Part shown: positions 1 through 5,151 of the stretch, in pieces
Layout: each line of letters opens with the position of its first letter
Numbering within the stretch: position 1 is the first letter of the stretch
Origin: Pseudomonadota bacterium
GTDB taxonomy: Bacteria > Pseudomonadota > Gammaproteobacteria > Burkholderiales > Methylophilaceae
Length of the DNA stretch: 7,326 bases
NCBI GenBank assembly: GCA_023459535.1
Contig: JAEWTK010000255.1
Coordinates: 1 to 7,326 of the forward strand
Direction: 5' to 3'
Made by a program: the position numbers and the translations under genes
The notes under the pieces: model-generated
Told to the model about the DNA's origin: nothing
Seen by the model: the letters and a program-made list of their open reading frames with translations, nothing else
The model's database searches: none

Positions 1-884
1 CACATGCCATATATTACGAAGAATGTGGAAATCCCGATGGTCGGCCGGTAGTTTTCCTGCACGGGGGGCCCGGAAGCGGCTGCAACCCCAATCAGCGTCG
101 CTTCTTCGACCCTGCACACTACCGCATCATATTGCTTGACCAGCGTGGCTGTGGCCGTAGTACGCCGCTGGGTGAAACGGACGACAATACGATTGACGAC
201 CTGGTGGAGGATATTGAAAAACTGCGCCTGCATCTTGGCATTCAACGCTGGATAGTGTTTGGCGGTTCATGGGGCAGCACACTGGGGATCGCTTATGCGA
301 TTGCACATACGACAGCAGTAGCCGGACTGATATTACGCGGGATATTCCTCAGCCGCCAAACCGAATTGGACTGGTTTCTTGGCCAGAGCGAGCAATTCTT
401 CCCAGAAGCATGGAGCAAGCTGCTAGCCTATCTTCCAGCCGGTGAACGAGGCACTGTTCTGCAGGCTTATGCCAAACGCATATTTACCGACGATATCGCC
501 ATCAGCGCACCTGCAGCAGCGCGCTGGAATGACTACGAGAGCAGCATCATGCGACTGCTGCCTGATGCAGACAGCGGAACCCCGGTTCCGGACGAGATAC
601 AGGTAGCCAGGGCACGGGTACAGATACACTATATTATGCATGGCTGTTTTGTCAGCCAGCGCGACCTGCTGCAGGAAGTAAAAAAATTGGGGCAGATTCC
701 GACCATCATCATACAGGGGCGTTATGATATGGTGTGTCCGCCAATGACCGCATGGCAACTGAAACAGGCCATGCCGCATGCGCAGTTCCACATGATTCCG
801 GATGCAGGCCACTCCGCCATGGAGCCAGGCACATGTGCCGCACTGCTGGCGGCTACCGAACAATACAAGGCATTACATTATTAG
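1..884 (+). CDS. pip: Proline iminopeptidase (alpha/beta hydrolase, peptidase family S33), 5'-partial
   Basis: Cytoplasmic serine exopeptidase that releases N-terminal proline from peptides. The reading frame is open from base 3 to the TAG at 882-884, giving 293 visible residues. The family is usually about 310-320 residues, so roughly the first 20 are outside the window. Visible motifs, numbered from the first full codon: oxyanion-loop HGGPG at 20-24, DQRGCGRS just after, nucleophile Ser89 in GGSWGS (TCA at 267-269), acid Asp242 in GRYD (726-728) and His270 in AGHS (810-812). The triad is complete and in the right order. HGGPG plus DQRGCGRS is the signature that separates S33 prolyl aminopeptidases from generic alpha/beta hydrolases. 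An in-frame TTG at 132 is not the start, because homology runs well upstream of it. The next gene starts one base after the stop. Confidence 0.93.
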   Translation, partial: HAIYYEECGNPDGRPVVFLHGGPGSGCNPNQRRFFDPAHYRIILLDQRGCGRSTPLGETDDNTIDDLVEDIEKLRLHLGIQRWIVFGGSWGSTLGIAYAIAHTTAVAGLILRGIFLSRQTELDWFLGQSEQFFPEAWSKLLAYLPAGERGTVLQAYAKRIFTDDIAISAPAAARWNDYESSIMRLLPDADSGTPVPDEIQVARARVQIHYIMHGCFVSQRDLLQEVKKLGQIPTIIIQGRYDMVCPPMTAWQLKQAMPHAQFHMIPDAGHSAMEPGTCAALLAATEQYKALHY

Positions 885-885
885 T

Positions 886-2208
886 GTGAATACCCGCTTC
901 CATCGTGTAAAAAAACTGGGCAGCCATCCGGCGATTGCCAAGCCGCGTGATGCTTATGCCCGGCATCGCTACAGCACTCCACTATTTGTGCTGCATGAGA
1001 CGCTGGACGCGTTCAAACTGCACAATGGTCTCGGCATGTCGGCCTCCTTGTCGTTTTATGCCATGCTGGCATTGATTCCAATGGCTTTGCTCATGTTTTT
1101 CGTACTGAGCCATCTCATCTTCTCCTCGGATTATGCCATCGTCAAACTGGCGATCCTTACCGGCAACCTCGTACCCAAACTCAGCAACCTGATCATGGTG
1201 GAGGTGTATAACGCCTCGCAGCAAAAAGCCGTGTGGGGCGCATTCGGCCTACTGGCACTGTTCTGGGTGGTGACTCCGCTGGCTGGCGCCCTGCGTTCCG
1301 CCTTCTTCACCATGGCCTCGATGATGGAGACACCCTCCTACATCCAGAAGAAGGTCAAGGATTCCGCTGCTGTACTGGGCATATTGCTGATCTTCTTTCT
1401 GTTCACCTTCAGCGGCCTGGTGCTGGAAAAGATCGTCGATTTCATCAAACCGGCAGCCACCTACAGCGAGATCATCAACGCCCTGGGTTCCTTTGCAATC
1501 ACCACGCTCTGCATCGCCGGTTTCTACCGCATCTTCTTTCCGGCAAAAACCAGCCTGACACATATCTTTATCGGCTCCGCCATTATCGCGCTGCTTTGGC
1601 TGGCAATGCGCCCGGCCTTTGCGCTGTTCATGTCGGTCAATGAATCCTACGGCAGCATGTTCGGCGGCATGAAGAATCTGTTCATCTCCATCGCCTGGCT
1701 TTACTACACCTTCGCCGTCTTCATGATCGGCACCGAACTGATCAGCATCATGCGCAAAAAGGAGATCCTGCTTTTACGCGGCCTCTTCACAAAAATGCCG
1801 GCCGACAGCCGCTATTATCTGCGCGAACTGATGAAACGTTACGGCAGGCATCTGAAGCAGGGTGAGTATGTATTCAGGCAGGGCGATGAAGGCCATGACA
1901 TCTATTATGTCGTCTCCGGCCAGGTCAAGCTGGTTTCCGGTGGCAATTTATTGCGCGCGCTCGGCAAGGGAGATTATTTCGGGGAAATGGCATTCCTGAC
2001 TGAGACCCCAAGATTCGCCGATGCACTGGTCGCCTCGGAAGACGCGAAACTGGTCGTCATCAGCTCCGCCAATATTGAAACCCTGATGATGGACGACCCC
2101 AAGGTCGCCATGAATTTCCTGAAAGAAATGGCGACCAGGTTACAGGCGAGTCAGCAACAGAGTTTTCCCACCATGGGTGATCAAACTAGCGCCAGCCATC
2201 AATCCTGA
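886..2208 (+). CDS. YihY/UPF0761 (BrkB-like) inner-membrane protein fused to a C-terminal cyclic-nucleotide-binding domain
   Basis: A 440-residue protein. Residues about 57-290 are a YihY-type membrane domain with six likely helices near 57-79, 117-139, 160-182, 200-217, 226-245 and 262-286. The family was once called RNase BN, but that activity belongs to another protein and its true role is not settled. After a charged linker (IMRKKEILLLRG), residues about 310-420 form a cytoplasmic CNB domain of the Crp/PKA type. It has a GEYVFRQGDEG strand-turn, YYVVSGQVKLV, and a phosphate-binding cassette GDYFGEMAFL...PRFADA at 362-380. No DNA-binding helix-turn-helix follows, so the CNB domain probably senses a ligand for the membrane part. 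The GTG at 886 is chosen because it follows the upstream TAG by one base; the frame stays open upstream to an ATG at 802, deep inside the peptidase gene. The 3' end overlaps the convergent SemiSWEET gene by 23 bases. Confidence 0.85.
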   Translation: MNTRFHRVKKLGSHPAIAKPRDAYARHRYSTPLFVLHETLDAFKLHNGLGMSASLSFYAMLALIPMALLMFFVLSHLIFSSDYAIVKLAILTGNLVPKLSNLIMVEVYNASQQKAVWGAFGLLALFWVVTPLAGALRSAFFTMASMMETPSYIQKKVKDSAAVLGILLIFFLFTFSGLVLEKIVDFIKPAATYSEIINALGSFAITTLCIAGFYRIFFPAKTSLTHIFIGSAIIALLWLAMRPAFALFMSVNESYGSMFGGMKNLFISIAWLYYTFAVFMIGTELISIMRKKEILLLRGLFTKMPADSRYYLRELMKRYGRHLKQGEYVFRQGDEGHDIYYVVSGQVKLVSGGNLLRALGKGDYFGEMAFLTETPRFADALVASEDAKLVVISSANIETLMMDDPKVAMNFLKEMATRLQASQQQSFPTMGDQTSASHQS

Positions 2209-2452
2209 TCTTCATGATCAGCACCAACCCCGCCAGTATCAGCGTGATGGCATTGGCTGCCATCACCGGCCACGATCCAATCATCAGGCCATAGCAGAAC
2301 CATAAGGCCACCCCTGCCGTGAACAGTGTATACATGCCGATGGATACATCCCGGGTGGATCGTGTACGCCAGACCTTGATGACCTGCGGAATAAAGGCAA
2401 TGGTCGTGAGGGTTGCTGCCAGGAAACCGATCAGGTTGGCGAAGGTGCTCAT
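2186..2452 (-). CDS. SemiSWEET / PQ-loop family small membrane transporter
   Basis: An 88-residue protein of the size and plan of bacterial SemiSWEETs, which dimerise in the inner membrane to form a facilitative sugar carrier. There are three helices at about 5-25, 39-59 and 62-82. The PQ motif sits at the end of helix 1 (FIPQVIKVW, Pro22-Gln23), followed by the usual RSTRDVS loop. Trp51 in helix 2 and Asn67 in helix 3 have the spacing of the Trp/Asn pair that lines the sugar pocket in studied SemiSWEETs. The substrate cannot be read from sequence. The ATG at 2452 has only a weak purine stretch (GAGTGA) upstream. A perfect inverted repeat lies 25 bases before the start. The stop (2186-2188) falls inside the 3' end of the convergent YihY-CNB gene. 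Confidence 0.85.
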   Translation of the reverse strand: MSTFANLIGFLAATLTTIAFIPQVIKVWRTRSTRDVSIGMYTLFTAGVALWFCYGLMIGSWPVMAANAITLILAGLVLIMKIRIDGWR

Positions 2453-2477
2453 GCGAAATCACTCATGGAAGAATTTT

Positions 2478-2512
2478 CAAGTCCGCCATTATCTTGCAGC
2501 TGGGCGGACTTG
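2478..2512. repeat. Perfect 10-bp inverted repeat in the SemiSWEET leader
   Basis: CAAGTCCGCC at 2478-2487 is exactly complementary to GGCGGACTTG at 2503-2512, with a 15-base spacer. In minus-strand RNA it would form a stable hairpin about 60 bases after the stop of the 56-residue gene and 25 bases before the SemiSWEET start. No U-run follows on either strand: the minus strand continues GAAAATTC or similar, and the plus strand continues TGAACGG. An intrinsic terminator is therefore not supported. A leader hairpin, processing site or protein-binding operator remains possible. Confidence 0.7.
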
Positions 2513-2572
2513 TGAACGGCTTTTAAATATACTGCCGCAAAGCGAACGGACTATCGCATGGCGAATCGATGG

Positions 2573-2743
2573 TCAGACGCAATCGCAGAACGCTTCGATA
2601 TGCTTAACGAACTCTTCGCGCTCATGCAGCAGATCGGCTTCAACCGCTTCCTGCTCTTCCAGTGACAGGTGATCGACAGCCTTCTTGATTTCGGCCTGTG
2701 GGTAAGTAACGGATTTCTCGATATGAATTTGTTGCAATGCCAT
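2573..2743 (-). CDS. Small uncharacterised protein, 56 residues
   Basis: I do not recognise this family. The protein begins MALQQIHIEKSVTYP, has a charged, probably helical centre rich in Glu, Lys and Ala (AEIKKAV, LSLEEQEAVEADLLHEREE), and ends AFCDCV with a Cys-x-Cys pair two residues before the end. There is no signal peptide or membrane segment, so it is probably cytoplasmic. The case for a real gene is good: ATG with AAGGAG eight bases upstream, a TGA at 2573-2575, and a near-consensus sigma-70 promoter about 100 bases upstream on the same strand. It faces away from the PepSY gene across a 265-base regulatory region and points toward SemiSWEET. The CxC tail could bind a metal or be redox active, but two cysteines alone do not show that. 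Confidence 0.75.
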   Translation of the reverse strand: MALQQIHIEKSVTYPQAEIKKAVDHLSLEEQEAVEADLLHEREEFVKHIEAFCDCV

Positions 2744-2751
2744 TTTTAACA

Positions 2752-2757
2752 CTCCTT
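2752..2757 (-). promoter_or_regulatory. Strong Shine-Dalgarno of the 56-residue gene
   Basis: On the minus strand this reads AAGGAG, followed by an 8-base A/T-rich spacer (TGTTAAAA) and then ATG. It is one of the strongest ribosome binding sites in the window. It fixes the start of this short gene and argues that it is translated. Confidence 0.8.
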
Positions 2758-2771
2758 TTGGGATTCTTGAT

Positions 2772-2803
2772 ACATCTGCTGAACGATGATTCAGCGCTCA
2801 TGT
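2772..2803 (-). repeat. Imperfect hairpin in the leader of the 56-residue gene
   Basis: GCTGAA (2778-2783) pairs with TTCAGC (2790-2795) around a 6-base loop. The outer bases ACAT (2772-2775) and ATGT (2800-2803) extend the stem across an asymmetric internal loop of two and four bases. It lies in the predicted 5' untranslated RNA, just upstream of the ribosome binding site at 2752-2757. No regulatory function is shown. Confidence 0.4.
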
Positions 2804-2828
2804 GACTCACTATTGATGAAATGATTCA
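2787..2828. promoter_or_regulatory. Three TGANTCA palindromic heptamers, candidate operator cluster
   Basis: TGATTCA at 2787-2793, TGACTCA at 2803-2809 and TGATTCA at 2822-2828 share a palindrome with a free centre base. They start 16 and 19 bases apart. All three lie just downstream of the predicted minus-strand start site (about 2840) and upstream of the divergent PepSY gene, a natural place for a repressor or shared regulator. The first copy overlaps the arm of the leader hairpin. I cannot name a regulator. Confidence 0.35.
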
Positions 2829-2846
2829 CTTTTAAATTCAAAGCGG

Positions 2847-2875
2847 ATTCTAGAACGCATTTGTGACGTTCTCAA
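2847..2875 (-). promoter_or_regulatory. Near-consensus sigma-70 promoter for the 56-residue gene
   Basis: Read on the minus strand, TTGAGA (2875-2870) is followed after exactly 17 bases by TAGAAT (2852-2847). Each hexamer has one mismatch to TTGACA/TATAAT and the spacer is optimal. Transcription should begin near 2840, giving a leader of about 100 bases before the ATG at 2743. The transcript could continue into SemiSWEET. Confidence 0.65.
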
Positions 2876-2889
2876 GACAGGCATATGAA
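2861..2889 (+). promoter_or_regulatory. Possible weak sigma-70 promoter toward the PepSY gene
   Basis: TTGTGA (2861-2866) and TATGAA (2884-2889) are separated by 17 bases. Each matches the consensus at four of six positions. It overlaps the stronger minus-strand promoter, so the two polymerases would compete. Transcription would begin near 2896, leaving a leader of about 110 bases before the PepSY start. The match is weak and the site is tentative. Confidence 0.25.
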
Positions 2890-2914
2890 GATCAAGCCCA
2901 TGAAAATCAAGCTG
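2885..2914 (+). repeat. Tandem 15-bp direct repeat upstream of the PepSY gene
   Basis: ATGAAGATCAAGCCC (2885-2899) is followed directly by ATGAAAATCAAGCTG (2900-2914); 12 of 15 positions agree. The repeat starts at the first codon of a 22-codon open frame (2885-2953, TGA at 2951-2953) that has only a weak AGG upstream. It may be a binding site for a dimeric regulator or simply chance. I do not call the 22-codon frame a gene. Confidence 0.3.
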
Positions 2915-3008
2915 ATATTGAAAAACTCGCTCTTCGAGACAGTTCAGCTTTGATTAAGCTTGCCTGACTAAACTGCAAAGCGTCAGATCACTTTTCAGGA
3001 GAACCATC

Positions 3009-3326
3009 ATGAACCAATTCAACCGTATGCTTATCATTTCAGGCTTTGCCATTTTTATGGCGAGTCCGGCACTTGCCGACGGTGACGACCCGGTCAAGAT
3101 GCGCGCCATCGCAGAAGCCGCCGGACTGATTTCATTGGAAGAAGCTACGGCAAAAGCCCTGGCTGCGAAACCCGGCACTGTCATTGAGGTCGAACTGGAT
3201 GACCGCAAGTGGCCACAAGGCTGGGATTACGAGTTCGAGATCATCGACGCCAATGGCAAGGAATGGGATGTTGATATCGACGCCAAGACCGGCGAAGTGC
3301 GCAAGGTCAAAGCCGACTGGTTCTAA
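3009..3326 (+). CDS. Secreted PepSY-domain protein
   Basis: A 105-residue protein with a clear Sec signal peptide: Asn/Arg-containing n-region, hydrophobic stretch MLIISGFAIFMASP, and an Ala-Leu-Ala cleavage site at 21-23. The mature part of about 82 residues is periplasmic. It carries one PepSY domain: an ISLEEATAKALAA helix, a VIEVELDD strand, WDYEFEIIDANGKEWDVDID strands and the closing KTGEVRKV. PepSY modules occur in peptidase propeptides and as free-standing periplasmic proteins; some are linked to protease inhibition or metal/stress-responsive two-component systems, but the role here is unknown. AGGAGA six bases before the ATG is a good ribosome binding site. A strong terminator follows the stop, so this is probably a single-gene unit. 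The C-terminus ends in aromatic residues (ADWF). Confidence 0.88.
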   Translation: MNQFNRMLIISGFAIFMASPALADGDDPVKMRAIAEAAGLISLEEATAKALAAKPGTVIEVELDDRKWPQGWDYEFEIIDANGKEWDVDIDAKTGEVRKVKADWF

Positions 3327-3342
3327 TCTGCAGCAGCAGGAC

Positions 3343-3364
3343 AGGGGCTCTTCGAGCCCTTTTT
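3343..3364 (+). terminator. Rho-independent terminator after the PepSY gene
   Basis: GGGCTC (3345-3350) pairs with GAGCCC (3354-3359) around a TTC loop and is followed by TTTTT (3360-3364). The flanking A/G at 3343-3344 can extend the stem into the T-run. It lies 17 bases after the PepSY stop and 21 bases before the next start, which separates the two genes transcriptionally. Confidence 0.88.
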
Positions 3365-3385
3365 ACACTTTAACGACTGAGCACC

Positions 3386-4330
3386 ATGACCAACAAACCT
3401 CACCGCCCTCGCACAACGGCTTCCTACCGCATCTGGATCGCCATTGCATTGGCCATTACCTCGCCGCTTGCCTTACTTGCCGTGATCCATAGCTACAAAG
3501 CTGATGCCCTGCTCAGGCATCTCATCAACACCTTCGTTCTGCATGAGCGTTATGCGGGATCGTCGCTCAATCTCGACCAATACCGGGTCACCATCGAGGC
3601 AAGAGAAATCGCGGGTATCGATGACGACCTGTCCGGGCTGACCTACAACATCGAAACCAACACCCTGTTTTCAGTATTGAATGGGCAGCCGCTGATCGTC
3701 GAGCTGGATCTCGAAGGCCGGCTGTTGCGCAAGATAGAGGTGAGCGGGGTCAATGACATGGAAGGCATCACCCATGTCGAAGGCAATCGCTACGTGATCG
3801 CGGACGAACAAGACCAACGGCTGTTACTGCTCGAAATCAGTGCAGACAGCGATGCGATCGATGTCACCGATGTTCCACAGCTCAGTCTGGGTATCACGTC
3901 GAATGGCAGCAACAAGGATTTTGAAGGCGTCTCGTGGGACGACATCAACCGACGCCTGCTGGTCGTCAAGGAACGCAACCCCTTGAGCATCTTCGAAGTC
4001 ACCGGCTTTGTCGATGAAAGCCGCCAGCAAACAAGTCTGAACATTTCCAAAATCACGCCGGACAAGTTCAGAAATATCAAGCTGCGCGACTTCTCCTCCA
4101 TCACCTATCATGACGCGAGCGGGCATCTGGTCCTGCTCAGCGACGAATCCCGCATGGCGGCAGAATATGATTTCGAAGGTCGCGCAGTCAGCGCTATCGC
4201 CTTATGGCGCGGCTTTCATGGCTTGCATAAGAACGTGCCTCAAGCCGAAGGCATTGCCATCGGCCCGGATAAGCGCGTCTATATCGTCAGCGAGCCGAAC
4301 CTGTTCTATGTCTTCAAACCGGCTGACTGA
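3386..4330 (+). CDS. SdiA-regulated / YjiK-family membrane-anchored beta-propeller protein
   Basis: A 314-residue protein. The N-terminus has basic residues (NKPHRPRTT), then one hydrophobic helix at about 16-36, so it is probably anchored in the inner membrane with the rest in the periplasm. The remainder resembles the SdiA-regulated (YjiK) family, a propeller-like fold of repeated blades. Family-typical segments are LSGLTY at 82-87, NDMEGITHV at 123-131, NKDFEGVSWD at 176-185, DFSSITY at 235-241, QAEGIAI at 286-292 and SEPNLFYVF at 302-310. The repeated acidic-Glu-Gly blade motif (MEGI, FEGV, AEGI) is evident. The biochemical function of the family is not established. The ATG at 3386 has only a weak ribosome binding site and sits 21 bases past the preceding terminator. 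The 3' end overlaps the convergent tpiA by 25 bases. Confidence 0.82.
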   Translation: MTNKPHRPRTTASYRIWIAIALAITSPLALLAVIHSYKADALLRHLINTFVLHERYAGSSLNLDQYRVTIEAREIAGIDDDLSGLTYNIETNTLFSVLNGQPLIVELDLEGRLLRKIEVSGVNDMEGITHVEGNRYVIADEQDQRLLLLEISADSDAIDVTDVPQLSLGITSNGSNKDFEGVSWDDINRRLLVVKERNPLSIFEVTGFVDESRQQTSLNISKITPDKFRNIKLRDFSSITYHDASGHLVLLSDESRMAAEYDFEGRAVSAIALWRGFHGLHKNVPQAEGIAIGPDKRVYIVSEPNLFYVFKPAD

Positions 4331-5115
4331 ACCGGCGCAGCCACACTTCGAACAGCGGCCTCGCATATCTGCCTGAACGCCTCGGCGTCCAGCGAGCAGC
4401 GCCCGATCAAGCCGCCGTCGATATCCGGCATGGCAAATAGCTCCGCAGCATTGCCCGGCGTAACGCTGCCGCCATAAAGTATTCTCGCCTGCGATGCGAA
4501 ATCCCGGTTGCGTTCGGCGATCAGGTTTCGCATGAAGGCATGCATCTTCTGCGCCTGCTCCGGGGTCGCGTTCTTGCCGGTGCCAATCGCCCAGACCGGC
4601 TCATAGGCAAAGACGGCATTGAGTTTTTCCGCCAACTCCAGACACTCGGGACCCAGGTCATCGAGAACGGCATGCATCTGTTTGCTGACCACGGTATCCG
4701 CCAAGCCGGCCTCGCGTTCTGCATAGGTTTCCCCCACGCAAAATACCGGCGTAATGCCCACCTTCAACAACTGCTTGAAGCGATTGGCAGCACTCATATA
4801 ACTTTCATGACTGAGGGCACGCCGCTCCGAGTGGCCGATGATGGCATAGCTGCAACCAAAATCCGCCACCATTTCCGCCGAGATGGAACCGGTGAAGGCA
4901 CCCTCTTCAAACTGGCTGACGTTCTGTGCTCCCCAGTAAATATTGGTACCCGCCAGCATTTGCTGCGCCTGATACAAATAGGGAAAAGGCAGGCAGATCG
5001 CAATATCCACCTGCTGCAGATCACGCAAACGGTCGACCAGGCTGGCCAGCAGCATCTGGTTTTTAGCCAGATTGCCGTGCATCTTCCAGTTGCCGATGAC
5101 CAATGGTTGCCTCAT
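4306..5115 (-). CDS. tpiA: Triosephosphate isomerase
   Basis: Cytoplasmic TIM-barrel enzyme interconverting dihydroxyacetone phosphate and glyceraldehyde 3-phosphate, needed in the Calvin cycle, glycolysis and gluconeogenesis. Numbered from the ATG at 5115 (269 residues): GNWKMHG with Asn9 and Lys11, catalytic His95 in IIGHSERR, catalytic Glu172 in AYEPVWAIGTGK (the start of mobile loop 6), YGGSVTPGNAAEL and PDIDGGLIGRCSL. All catalytic residues are present. An oddity is GRC where the family usually has GGA/GGS in the phosphate-binding loop 8. I chose the ATG at 5115 because MRQPLVIGNWKMHG matches the usual start of the family; an in-frame ATG at 5142 would add nine residues, and neither has a convincing ribosome binding site. 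It is the last gene of the cbb run, 36 bases after cbbA, and overlaps the convergent YjiK-type gene. Confidence 0.94.
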   Translation of the reverse strand: MRQPLVIGNWKMHGNLAKNQMLLASLVDRLRDLQQVDIAICLPFPYLYQAQQMLAGTNIYWGAQNVSQFEEGAFTGSISAEMVADFGCSYAIIGHSERRALSHESYMSAANRFKQLLKVGITPVFCVGETYAEREAGLADTVVSKQMHAVLDDLGPECLELAEKLNAVFAYEPVWAIGTGKNATPEQAQKMHAFMRNLIAERNRDFASQARILYGGSVTPGNAAELFAMPDIDGGLIGRCSLDAEAFRQICEAAVRSVAAPVQSAGLKT

Positions 5116-5151
5116 GGCGGTCTTAATGCTCGCCCGTCTCATGCCGCAACA

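Noticed and set aside
802..885. ATG at 802 as the start of the YihY-CNB gene
   Set aside because: It would overlap the last 83 bases of the peptidase gene, including its catalytic His codon, and the added residues do not resemble the YihY family. The GTG at 886 right after the peptidase stop fits better.
1249..1563. Antisense and alternate-frame open stretches inside the YihY domain
   Set aside because: They lie within the membrane-domain coding region and have shadow-like composition with no start signals.
2478..2512. The 10-bp inverted repeat as a rho-independent terminator
   Set aside because: No run of T follows the stem on either strand. It is kept only as an unexplained inverted repeat.
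2319..2672. Plus-strand open frame of 117 codons opposite SemiSWEET and the 56-residue gene
   Set aside because: It spans two convincing minus-strand genes and the spacer between them, shows no family features, and has no good ribosome binding site.
2861..2876. TGTGA-like half site near the divergent promoters as a CRP site
   Set aside because: The second half (CAAGA) does not match TCACA well, so a Crp-type palindrome is not supported.
5116..5142. ATG at 5142 as the tpiA start
   Set aside because: It would add nine residues before the conserved family start and has no ribosome binding site. It is kept as an alternative because the ATG at 5115 also has a weak site.
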